From Klebsormidium nitens (Eukaryota > Streptophyta > Klebsormidiophyceae > Klebsormidiales > Klebsormidiaceae), in assembly GCA_000708835.1 (NCBI GenBank), contig DF237027.1, positions 169,188 through 233,187 on the forward strand: a DNA stretch of 64,000 nt. Reading direction: 5' to 3'. The notes under the pieces were generated by a model. That model was not told where the DNA came from. It did no database searches and saw only the letters and a list, made by a program, of their open reading frames with translations. Shown here piece after piece: positions 24,179-35,500 of this stretch (within the stretch, counting starts at the first letter, position 1; each line of letters opens with the position of its first letter). The position numbers and the translations under genes are program-made.

Positions 24179-25610
24179 TTAGCTACCTTGCTTCTGGCAA
24201 ACTTCCTTGTGAGCAAGTTTCCACGCCTCCTTCTGGCACTCTCTACTACAATATGCTGTGAGCTTACATTGGCTGCACATTCTGAATTCCCTCGAGCGGG
24301 TCTCAAACTGCTTGCAACCAGCTTTTGAGCACTTCCTAGGAGGCTCTGGATGAATTGGATCTTCCTTGGGGGAACAACTGCAAGGTATGCTTGGCTCTTG
24401 GGTTGGGGGAGAAAGGGGTGCAAATGCATGTCCCAAGCATATCTTCTTTCCTTGGGTCGCGTAAATCTGAGAAAGAGCTTTAGACCGCTCTAAAGCAGAG
24501 GCGCTTCGACGGGCCTCCTCTTGTACAAGGAGCTCTTGTTGCTCAGTCAAGCCACCTACCAAGACACGATCATACTCCTCTAGTTCTATCACCACCCCTC
24601 CCTTGGCTTGTAAGTTCGTCCAGACAACTGCGCGGCCTAGGTGACGAGCAAAGGTGGCAGCATTGGCGCAGACAACCAGGGCCTTGGCAGAATCAACTAG
24701 CAGCGGCTCACCACAAAATTGTGAGCGGTAGGTTACGAAGTGGGCGGCAGCTATTCTACCCATGAACTTTATCGCATACTCAATCTCGTACCGTGACGAA
24801 CTCCTGCTCAACACTCTGGTCAGAACTTTAAGGCAGTCCGCAGCGATCTTTTCGAACGTGCTAGTCGGGGCAAGCGGAGGAACATGCTGGAACACAGCGA
24901 AGGCCCTGATCACATAATCCTCGCGGTTGGGATCTCCAAGACTGTCCAGGATCCGTCGTAAGAGACGGCTGAGAAACCCATCGAGCCTCGCAATCTTCCG
25001 CCGTGCTTGCTCCGACCAGACCAAAATGAGGGTTAGCACCCCCAGAATCTTCATCCCAGAATCGTAGACCACCATCTCAGGAAGACCCCCCATGCCGTCC
25101 GGAAAGCGAACGCTCTCCATCCGGTACACCTTTGACAGGGTTTCGAGCAGGCCCGGCGCATGGTGCAGAATGAACTTTATCGTCCTCGTGTCGTGGACCA
25201 GTCTCTTGAGAAGGCATGTGTACAAAACCACCTTGTTTATTGGCTCGTCTGCGCGCCCGGTCGTGCGTGCCTCCAGCACCTCCACCCAGTCCCCCCTGGC
25301 AGCCGTTTCTAACCCGGAAACGACCACCGGCAGAAACCCATTCTCCAGCATAAAGATTGCCGCCCCGATCGCATTGTCAACACGGCCTAGCAACTGCAAA
25401 GGGTCCGGAAGCGCATCTGCCAGCTCTTTGAGCGCAAGCAACCTCTCTTGACTGGTTCCAAAGAGTGAAGTCCCCAGGGCATATAGGTATCAGGAATGGA
25501 CACGCCCCGGATTCCTCGAAATTCACTGACTGGGTGGGCTTTCGAAAGAGTGCGTTCCTCTGGGCTAGTTCACCTTGTCTTAAAAAGCTGCTTCCACTGT
25601 TCTGAGCCAT
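24179..25610 (-). CDS. MYND-type zinc-finger protein with armadillo-like helical body
   Basis: The large exon 25446-24179 encodes a helical protein ending in a C-terminal MYND finger: C-x4-C, C-x2-C (CSQC), C-x3-C (CSREC), H-x3-C (HKEVC), all zinc ligands present. The frame has no ATG at its 5' end. A short first exon 25610-25574 (ATG, MAQNSGSSFLRQ) joins in phase across a 127-bp intron (donor GTGAAC, acceptor CAAG) and gives 434 residues. The intron itself is open in the exon-1 frame, so an indel frameshift is an alternative reading. The body (about residues 15-370) looks like an ARM-type helical repeat fold. MYND fingers bind proline-rich peptides and act in transcriptional or chaperone complexes; no specific role can be assigned. 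Similar ARM-like plus MYND proteins are common in streptophyte algae (from memory). Confidence 0.75.
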
Positions 25611-26583
25611 CTCAGAGTCAGAGATGATCTCTACCCAAGCTGCAGAAAGCGAGGAATTGTGACAGAGCAGACTTTGTCAAGAAGCCATACCTTTCCTAGC
25701 TCTGGAACACACGAGGAAATGCACGCCAGAAGCCTTGGCCTGCCACCTTCACGAACAGTACTGTTGATGACTGCTAGGACTGTACTGTTACAGGTTGGGC
25801 AGGCGCATTGAAGTTGAGTTGATGCATGATGTCAGACGCCATGATGGGCCCCGGCTGGCCATTCAATGCCGCCTTGCGGAAGGCCCGCACACCTAGTTCC
25901 ACAACCTTGTGCATTCGTGACCGTCGATTGGCAAATATGAACGAGTAGACGGCAGGATGCTGTTCTCAGCAGAAATTGAGCGCACTTTCGAGCCGTCGAT
26001 CGCGACAATCCTTTCAGAATTTTGAAACTACGTAGAATTTGGGCCCTTGAAACGGCTACTTTAGAAATCGGACCGGGCATTTGGACCGTCCGATGTACTG
26101 GATATGCAATCTTGACCGTCGGCACCGCCTTTCCGCGGATTTCCAAAGCCAGAAAAACGGCAAGAATCTACGTCTGAATTTGTTGCACAAGTCAAAAGCA
26201 AAGTCGCTCTGTTTGACCATGCAGCTCCTGTGGACCTGCACAGTGCACTGGCAAGAGTTGGGGAAGAAGGAGCCCAGGAGGGCATCTCCATGGACGAATG
26301 CAGGAGGCATCTTTGAATTGGAAGATTGGATTTGACAGCCCCCTACCTTCCTAGGGCGTTTCCATTAGGGCCCAAAGGGGCGATATTGAGACGCTTCAGA
26401 GGCTAGCGTTGTTCTGTCCTTGAACAAGTAAGTTTTGCAAGGAGAACTCGAATCTCTAGGGGAGGAGGTAAGCCAGCAAAGGGCCAGTAGGTATTGGTCT
26501 TCCCTTGCTTGTAGAGCGCTTCGCAATTGCAATATGTAGTAGCATCTAGCCAGTGGGCGATTGTCATTGAAGCAGCACGTAGA
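25611..26583. other. Divergent intergenic region (MYND / INCENP promoters)
   Basis: The MYND gene (-) and INCENP (+) start on either side. Open frames here have no recognisable protein character. A segment at 26085-26330 is open on both strands but has no splice structure or conserved motif, so I do not call it. Confidence 0.45.
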
Positions 26584-29500
26584 ATGGCAGCAGAGTTTGA
26601 GCAACTGCTGGCGGACCTCCGCACGCTTGTGGATGAGAAGGTGAGAAGCGTACCTGCCCACAGTAGGTTTTCCACTCCATAAGAGATAAGAGATCCACTG
26701 CATGGTAAAGTTACTGGAGTCACATTGTGGTAGCTCACGTGCAAACATTGCGCTACCTTTGTAAGCCCACTCTACTCATAAGACAAAAGCTCAGAACGTT
26801 CCTGCGTCCTGCCCATCTCTCCTTTGAGTAGTTACACGTTGGTGGCTTGCTCATTGAAGCTTTGCAAAAGCTGATCTCCAGCATGCTGAGGGGATTGGCA
26901 GGCCGTTGCTCCCTAGTATGACCAAAAGGTCCATTCTGCTGCAGAGTGCGTGTTACGCAGCCTAGCCGTCTCCTATGCTTGGCTCAAACAGCCTCAAGAC
27001 AGCAGCAAGGAGACCTTAACTCCAAAAGCTACTCTACCACACTCCAAGTCAGTGGGCTGCCTGGCTCTAGCCCGTGCAGCGACAGTTGCACCTGCAGCCC
27101 CATCTGACTGCTGAGTGTCTTCTCTGTGCAGCTTGGCGAGATCGAGCATGCGCATCATGGGCACGCCAGGTGGCTGGAGGACAAAGGGCGAAAGTTCTTG
27201 CGGGCCATTGACATGGTGGCCCAAGGATCAAAAGATGGGGGATTCAAGGTAGTTGCCTTCTCTCTGTTCCTTTGCTTGAGCGACACAGTTTTGACCGAAT
27301 GCAAAAGCCGTTCCTGCCAGGCTTGAGCATCGCTCAAAGCCAAGCACGCAAACTTGTTTCCTCTCGAGGTAGATCAAGCCAGAAACTCAAAGGCCCTCCA
27401 ATCAAAGCAACTGAAAGTGAGAGTCTGGTTGCAAGTCCAAGATGCATCCTGCGTTTGGTTTGGCGCAAATGCTAGGTCAAAGAAGGCCTTTTGCTTGCTA
27501 GCAGAACACCTGTTTGCATTGCGGTCTTCATCAAACATCCCAAGGCCTCCGACCAACTGGTCTGATGGCCGTCAAAGTTCTCTTTTCACCTGCTCCTGAT
27601 CCTTTCAGAAGGCCGTTCCAGCCCAGTGCTGCTCCTTTCCCATAGCAGCCCAGTTTCTGGTCCTGTGCCAGTTTGCAGACTCCCTCTGATGAGCTGTGTG
27701 CAGCTTGATCTTTCATTCCCAAAAATCGGCACCTCGTTCTGCAGGTACCACAAAGTAGGAAACCCAAACAGGGGGCGCGGGGCCCTAATGATGAGAACAT
27801 CCCCCCTGGTCAACATGCGTTTGCGGCACAGACTCCTGCGGCGGTCAAGAAGGCGAGGGGTCTCGCAGAGGAGGCGACGCCCGCACTGCGAGTATCCTCA
27901 AGGCAGCGGCAGAAAGTTCTTAGGTAAGAAGGCTATCGAGCGTGCTCCTTGAAAAGTTCAAGATGAAACTGTATATTGGAGAACTTCGCTCTTGCTGATT
28001 GGCAGAGATAGCAAGCCCTCTGCCTAGTGTTTGGGCCAGTTAAAGCCAGCTGTTCTTGAAGGTTCTGGCAGTGCAATATTCTCAGTCTTCGCAATACAAA
28101 TGAGCAGTAGGCCATTCTGCGGCAAGGGACTTGCTTAAAATAATCATGCATCGGTTCCTGCAACCTCAACCCTCTTGCATGAAGTCCTTGCCAGTTCACA
28201 TCTGAGAGACAAAGTAGCACATCTTTCGTTGCAGAATTTTCCAGCTCGGCGGGTGGTTGGTCTGAACAGCGCAAATGGTAGATGCAGCTCAGAGCTAGCC
28301 CTCTTGAGACAATGGAACATCTGTGCAACACTTTGAGCCCCTATTCTTGCTAGAGCCGTTGACAACTCTGAGTTTGTTGTAACCTGCAGAGACGTCCCGC
28401 CAAGCAACAAGCTCTCATCTGCAACACCTGCACCCCAGTCGGCCGCCCAGCCATCAACCAGAAGCTCTTCCCGACAACCTACGGAGGATTTGACCCCTGC
28501 GCGAGATGACAGGACAACCACTCAGGCGGTCCCTGAGAACGTCCCGGCTTCAGTTCCCGCCGTTGACACCGCAGTGCCAAAGGAGAGAGCAGAAGAGAGC
28601 GCACCAGCTGCTGCTGCTGAGACTGTCGCTGCGGAAAGTGTCAAGCGGTCCTCAGGGGCGGATGCTGACCGATCAGATAAGGTGGAGGTTCAGAAAGAGG
28701 ACACCGGCGAGGGAGAGGCCGAGGCAGCGGGTAGAGAAGAGGCTGCAGAGGTTGCAGAAACTGAGCGAGTCGTTTACACCAGGCGGGCGAAACAGGCTGC
28801 GGCGGGTCAGGTTCGGTCAGAGGAGAAGAATGAGGAAAAGAGTTTGAGGAAGCGAAAGGGGAAGCGAGGAGCCGAGGAGGCGGTTGCCGATGAGCAAAAG
28901 GGGTCGGCTGAGAAGGAGGCGCCTGCTGGCGTCATGCAGGCGGCTGCTGATGTCGCGGAGACGCCAGCTGAGGCCAAGGAGACGCGTGCTCGAGGTAGTG
29001 GCGGTTCAAAGAAGCGGAAGGAAAAGACGGGCTTGGATGAGGCGGTTGTCAGTCAGGAAGACGGGCCCGTTGACAGTCCCAAGGAGCCTGCTGAGGTGAA
29101 GGACTTGCCTGCTGACGTCAGCAGGACACCTGCTGGGGGCAAGGAGTTGCCTGCTGATGTCAGCCAAGTCCTTCGAGACCAGCAGGACTTGCTGCCACCT
29201 GGCGAGGCCCCATTGGTTAACGCTGCTGTAGAGCATGGGGGGCCTGTAGAAGGGCCCAATGTAGCAACGGAAGTGGTGAAGGAACCAGAGGCGGAGACGG
29301 GGGCTAAGCGCCGGGGGAAGAAAGAAGCGGTTGATGATGCAGCAACCAGAGGGGCAGAGGCAGACTTGAAGCAGACGGCCAGTGAGACTGTGCCAGCTGG
29401 TGGGCGGATGACGCGGCGGCGGGCCAAGGAGTTGGGAGTGGACTTTGAGGCTCTGCCGTCAGGGTTGGTCGACGGGAGTGAGGTGAAGGCGGGTAAGAAG

Positions 29501-32500
29501 GGGAGACAGACAAGGAAAAACAGGAGAAAGGAGTTGGACGAGGGCGCAATCCGGCAGCAGGCCTTGGAGAAAGAACTAGAGGCGGCGGGCGCACAGGTAG
29601 AGGCCGCTGCTGACGCCAAGAAGCCGGCGGAGGCGCGGGAAAACGGGGCAGGGGGGGAGACGACGCCTGCCAAGCCGAGCGGGGGGGATGCGAAGGAGGG
29701 TACGGCCGATGAGATGGTCTCAGCGGAAGAGGGAAGTGGGAAGCAAGTGGACAAGGCCACTGTTCCCGAGACTCCCGAGGAAGGGCCTCCGGTTCGCAGA
29801 TCGCAGAGGGAGAAGCGGGCGAATGAGGAGGCGCCAGCTGGCAGGGTGACGCGGGGGAGGGCGGCAAAGGGGACGCCACTTACTGCCGCCACCGAGGCGG
29901 AGACTGTGGCAGAGGCCTCTGCTGAGAAAGCGCCTGAGGCTGCGGCTGATGCTGAAGAAGGGGGTTTGGGGGAGGATCAGGCAGAGCCACCTCTAGTTGA
30001 TGGGAGTCCGGTTGTCAAGGAGGGGGTTGACGGGGCGACCCTGCAAGAGTCGGAGGCAGTGCCGGAGTCTGAAGATGAGGCGCTTGCGACGAAGAAAAAG
30101 AGGGGTAAGAAGAAGGGCAGGGGTAGGCAGAAGAAGACGCCCCCAGCGCTGCGGGCGTCAGAGGACGGGGAACGAGAAGCCGGGAAAGAGACGGCAGGTG
30201 AGAAAGAGCTCTCTCATGAAGAGGAGCATGGCAGGGAGGAGGCAACGGTTCTAGAGTTGGGGGGTGCAAACACGAACGCAGAGAGGCAGCCGAAAGGCAA
30301 TGACGGGAGTGAACAGGAGGGGGCTGTGGAGGGCGTAGTCTCGGGCCTTGTGAGCAACCCAGCCGAGCCGGCAAGCACCACGCCAGAAGCTACTCATGAA
30401 GCCCCAACCCCCACAACAGGGCCTTCGGAAACCGTGGCAACCCCTGTAGAGATAGACGCAGCCCCGGTATTGGAGCTCGGAAGCCCGAAGCCCCCCACCC
30501 CAGGCCCCCGGCTAACTAGATCGGGCTCAAAGGCGGGGGATAGCTCCCGGGAAAACGGGGGAAGCAGCGCTTTTGGGTCACCGGTGCCAACCGCCCCTGA
30601 ATCTGCACTTCGGGGCACTCAGTCGGGCGCCCTGGCTTCGCCCGGAAGAGTCCTCCGGTCAGCTTCCAAAAGCCCCGGTTCTCCTTCGGCCGTCGACAAC
30701 GCACAAAACCCTGTTCCCAGCGCCTTAACCCCTGTCCCGAGCACCCTAACCCCTGACCCCAGCGCCCTCAACCTTACCCCGAGCGCCCTTAACCCTGCCC
30801 CGAGCTCCCTTGACCCTTCCCCGGTTTCCCTAGGCAGAGCCACACGGGCAGCGTCAAACGCCCAGATTACACCCGGTACTGTTCCTCAGGCGGAAGAAGA
30901 GCACGTTCCGGCCGTTGCTTCACCGTCCTCCTCTTCCGCGGAAGAGCGTTCCGATAGGAGAACCCGGTCAGGATCTCGCGCCCGAAAAGAGACCGGCGAA
31001 ACTTCCCCACCCGCCGTCCTTCCTGCCCAGGACTCTGCGGACGCTGCATTGTCCCCCGATTCCCCAGCCCAAAAATCGGCGTCTCTCTCCCCTGTGTCTC
31101 CTCCTCCGGACCCAGCCACTGATGGCAACCAAGTGCCGTCGATCTCAGAAGATGCAAACACCGCGGAAGCCCCTCAGCCGTCCGTTTTCTCGCCTGTTAT
31201 AGTCACCCGATCAGCTTCACAGGCCCGAACGCCTCCGGAGCAAACGAAAACGCCCGTCTTTTCCAGCGCCGACATCGCGCCAGGATCTGGCAGCAGGAAG
31301 AGGAGCCGGGGAGAGGGTGACGTCAGCGACCAGCCGACTCCGGAAGGTTTAGCGAGGGTTAGCGGAGAGAAAGGCACTCCGGGCGTCCTGACCCGCAGCC
31401 AAAGCAAGTTGCGGGGGTCTGCTGACGTCACTCCGGGCTGGAACGGGTCTCCGGAAATATTGGAAGGAGACCTAAGCGGGGTCCTCGTGTCTCCAAAGAG
31501 CCCCTCTAGTGACGAAGCCGCCAAGTTGACCGGAGCTAGCGTTCAGTTCCCAGCTTTACCCAAGCAGAGCCCCAAGGAAAGTCCCATCCAGATGAGGAAA
31601 ACGGAAACGGAGCCCCAAACCCGAGCGCCTGTTGCAAGCCCCCCGGTAAGTGCACGGGCGTTTGAAGCGGAGAAGAAGGAGACAGTGGCTCCATCTCCCC
31701 GTCAGGATGCTTCCCCAAGTGTTGACATGGACGTTTGCACGACGCCGCTGACTGCGGGGCCGCATAAAGCACCCCGACCAGTGACCGGAAAACGGAACGC
31801 CCAGGGGGTGAGCAAGGGGCTGGTGCGCTCGGAGGGTGCCGGAATAACGTCAGCGGTGAAAGCCGATGACGTCAGGAGCCCCCTGAGGAGGAGCCCACGG
31901 TTCCAGGGCGATAGGATGACGTCCGCAGCCGGGGTGACGTCAGCAGCAAAGCAGACGGGCGTCCGAAGCTCCCCGCTAGGTGGGGGTTCTTCGGTGAGGA
32001 AGAGTGAGCGGATCCAGGACCGGAGCGCAAAGAAGATGCGGTTAAGCGGTGGGTTTGCGCTGGCAGGTCTCGGAGGCGAGTTGATCGATCTGGAGAACGA
32101 GGACGAGGATCTGATGGAGCCAAACTTTGAGATCAATTCTGAGGGCCTCCGGCGGAGTGCGCGAAAGACGGCCGACGGCGCGAAGGAGAGTCCCGGCACA
32201 GTCGGGAAGAACCGGTTGAGCTTCAGCGGAGCTGCCGGCCTTTCCGCAGACGTCCGGAACATGTCCCCCGGCGGGAAGGCGCCGGAGTCCGGCGGAAAGT
32301 CGTTCCGCTTCAGCGCCCACAAGTCCACACGGAAAAGCGCCCGGAAGAGGAGCGCCGGCGGGCGTCCGAGCTTTGTTTCCGCGTCGGACGACGGGTCGGG
32401 GGAGTTCGCGGCCGCAGGGTTTGGGGGTTTGGCGGCAGAAGCGTCTGCGGGAAACTTGGATGCGTTCGCGGCTGGTGCAAAGTCCGCACAGAAGAAGACG

Positions 32501-35500
32501 CCGGCGAAGCGGGGCAACTTGATCGCAAACGGAATTACGAGTCTGTTGTCGTTCATGACGAAGAAGGAGCCGACGGGACCGCCCATTCCGGGCAACAACA
32601 AGAATACGGTCAAGGTGGGTTCTGCAGAAGATATTGGTGGAGAAACTGTTTGGAATTCTGGCAATACCCTGGTGCGTGAGAGGCTGGACTTTGTGAGCCT
32701 GCATCTCGAAGAAGGCTTCTTCTCAGAAGGCTCGACTGGCGGGAATTGAAGGATTACTTCGTGTAATTGCGCCCCTTCTGATTTGACTGCTAAGACCTTG
32801 CGACACATTCTCAACCCGGTGACTTGCCTTCCTTCTTCCACTCTCACGAGCCGCTGGACAACGCAACCATTTTGCGCCATTCAACGTTGAATCATCCCTA
32901 GGAAAAGCCTGCATTTTTCAAATTATCTGCCCCGCCTTTCGCAAATCTGCTGCGCTTGAATCTCTTTCGTGTGTCTCCTTCCCCCTGGTCGCCTTAACTT
33001 CTAAAAAGAATCTCTGCTTTCTAACGCTATTTACGTCATCTCCATGCAGGGCTCCGTAAAGGCGCTCGAGGCTGCCGAAGCCGCCCGGCGAGAGGAGGCC
33101 AGAAGAGCGGAGGAGCGAGAGAAGCGGAAGGCGCTGACGGAGAAGCGGCGGGAGGAGAAGCTCCGGGAGGCAGCCGCCGGTGCAGCGCAGGTGAAAGTCG
33201 AAGGCTGCGTTCGTATCTCTGTTGCCAACAAGATTGCGGTGTCCTTACAATTTTCAACTGTTTCTGTGCAAAGGCCCTCGGTTCCTGGAAAGTCAGGTCA
33301 AACTTCTCGAAGCACCCATCGCTCCGGATCATTGATGGAAGGAGCTCTAGGACGCGGTAAAGTTGCTGTCTAAAGCACAGTCATTGCTTCACTTTTGAGC
33401 AGGAACCAAGTGCTGACTGCTACAACACTTTCCCCGAAGATCCTTTCGCAAATGTTGCTAGGTTGCACCGGGGCAAGAATCTTCCTTTTCTGATCGTTTT
33501 CAGATCACTTTCGGTTCCTGCCAGTAACGCTGTATGTTATCGGCTTGATCCTCATGACCGCTCTCTCGGTATGCCCATCTTTTAGCCGATTACCGACTGT
33601 CCTCGTCTCTTCAGGCCCAGCCTCCTCCCGCAACCGCCCCCGCCCCCGAGCGACGCACCGTTTCCTTGATCTGTACTCCGCACATCTCTTTGGCTCAAAT
33701 CCAAGCACTAAGTTCTTATCCATTTTCCCTCTCTGCAGCCCAAGTTTTCAATCCGCAGCCAAAGTTTTCAACCAGCCGACCCTGCCTCTGTTGCCATTCA
33801 GGAACGTCTCTAAGTCGACCATCCCTTCCGCCCCATTCGGAAGCCGATTTTTAATTCTTGATTTCTTTCCAGGTCCAACCTGCTCTGGCAAAGCAAGCCG
33901 ACGCCGCTCCCGTCCTCAAGCGGCGCACCGTGGTTGGATGAGTTCGTAACCCTCCCATATGTTTGGCCCAAGTTAAAAGCCAATTGCTGATTCTTGTTTT
34001 CTCTCCAGGCCCAGCCTCCTCCCGCAAAGCCAGCCGACGCCGCCCCCGCCCCCGAGCGGCGCACCGTCCCCGGCGCGGCCGCCGTTTCCGCCACCGTTAT
34101 CGACCAGAAGCTCCGCCGGGCGAACGAGTTCCGGTCGCGGATCGAGGACCAGAAAGCGCGGCGCCTGGAAGAGGATCTGCGGAAGAAGGAAGAGGAGCGG
34201 CGCAAGAAGGAGCAAGATGCGGTGCGGAAGAAGCGGCAGAGAGAGGAGGACGAGAAGAAGGAAAAGGAGGAAAAGCGGCGGCGGCTGGAGGACGCGCATA
34301 AGATGAAGAAGGACGCCGAGGAGCGGCAGCGAGCGGAGCTGGAAGAGAAGGAGAGGTGAGAAGAAGTAGACTTCAGATTGGTTGCTGCTTCTTAGACTCA
34401 GTTCGCCTCAAACTGAGACTGGTGGTTCGGCCGCTGTTTCTACCTTACAGAGCCTTAACTCGAATTCGTAGGCTTTTCAGTTTTTAGTACTTCGATCCGA
34501 GATTCCCACGAAGAATCGGGCGAAAGAAGAACGACTCGATGGTGGTCTCCTCCTTTCCATCCGCATCCTTGCCTCTCCCTTCAATAAAGCTGGGGTGGAA
34601 GAAACCCGTGACATTAAACCTTTTTCTTTGACTTGCTTTAGCGTCCGTTGGAGAAAATAGTTGGCGAGACAAGCATGCGGAGATTGCGCACTCCGTTCCC
34701 AATGCTCTCCGATTCTTTCCGCACAAAACAGCTGGCAGCAGAACGTATTTTCAGTAGGTTTGAAGCACGTGTACTTGAAGCGTCCAACATAAAAGAGGCG
34801 AAAAAATGGGATTCTACCGACAGAATCTTATATGTGCGCCGTTCCGTCCTTCCAGGAAGCGGAAGCAGCAGGAGGAGGCCGAGCGGAAGCAGAAGGCGAC
34901 CGAAGAGGAAGAGCGCCGGCGGCGGCGGAAGGAGAAGGAACTAGAGGCGGAACGGCGGCGGAAGGAGGAGGAAGAGAAGCGGGTGGCCAAGCTGAAGGAG
35001 CGGGAGGAGGACCGGAAGCGGCAGGAGGGGCTGTTCATTCGGCGGAAGGAAGATGAGCGGAACGAGAAGGTGAGTCGATGTAAAAGCCGCGAGACCTGGG
35101 TTTTTATAAAGGTCTCCACGGAAAGGCCTCAGCCGAATGGCATTTTGGGATGTCAGAGGGAGGTTCTGAATTTGCCAATCCTGACCTTTTCCGTTTCGCT
35201 CTTCCAAATCTGAACCCACACAGATAACGTGCCGGCGTCGAAGAAGCGGAAGCTTAACGGGATTGAAAATCGGACAATCAGAATCCTTTGGCAAGTAGTC
35301 AGACTGGACAGCCGTTGTCTTTCAGATTTGCAGATCTTGTAGGACGTGCAGCATCTACAGGCTCTGAGATGATGTTAGCACATTGAGTTGCTCTGAGCAA
35401 TATATTGAAAGGAGTCCTCCAACTTTCGCAGATGCTGCGCCCCAACGGGCCCAAGCCCCTCACCCCCATCAAGACGTACCTGGCGGAGAACGCTGCTTCG

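Noticed and set aside
26081..26335. Gene open on both strands near 26.1 kb
   Set aside because: No motif, splice sites or codon bias; probably chance.
29053..29892. Minus-strand open frame (279 codons)
   Set aside because: Antisense of INCENP exon 4; Pro/Ser/Ala-rich by reverse translation.
31702..32880. Long minus-strand open frame (392 codons)
   Set aside because: Antisense shadow of the GC-rich INCENP exon 4; no protein motif; frame follows third-position GC bias.
33615..33950. INCENP copies 1 and 2 as cassette exons
   Set aside because: Each has an acceptor but no good donor; treated as exon-edge copies.
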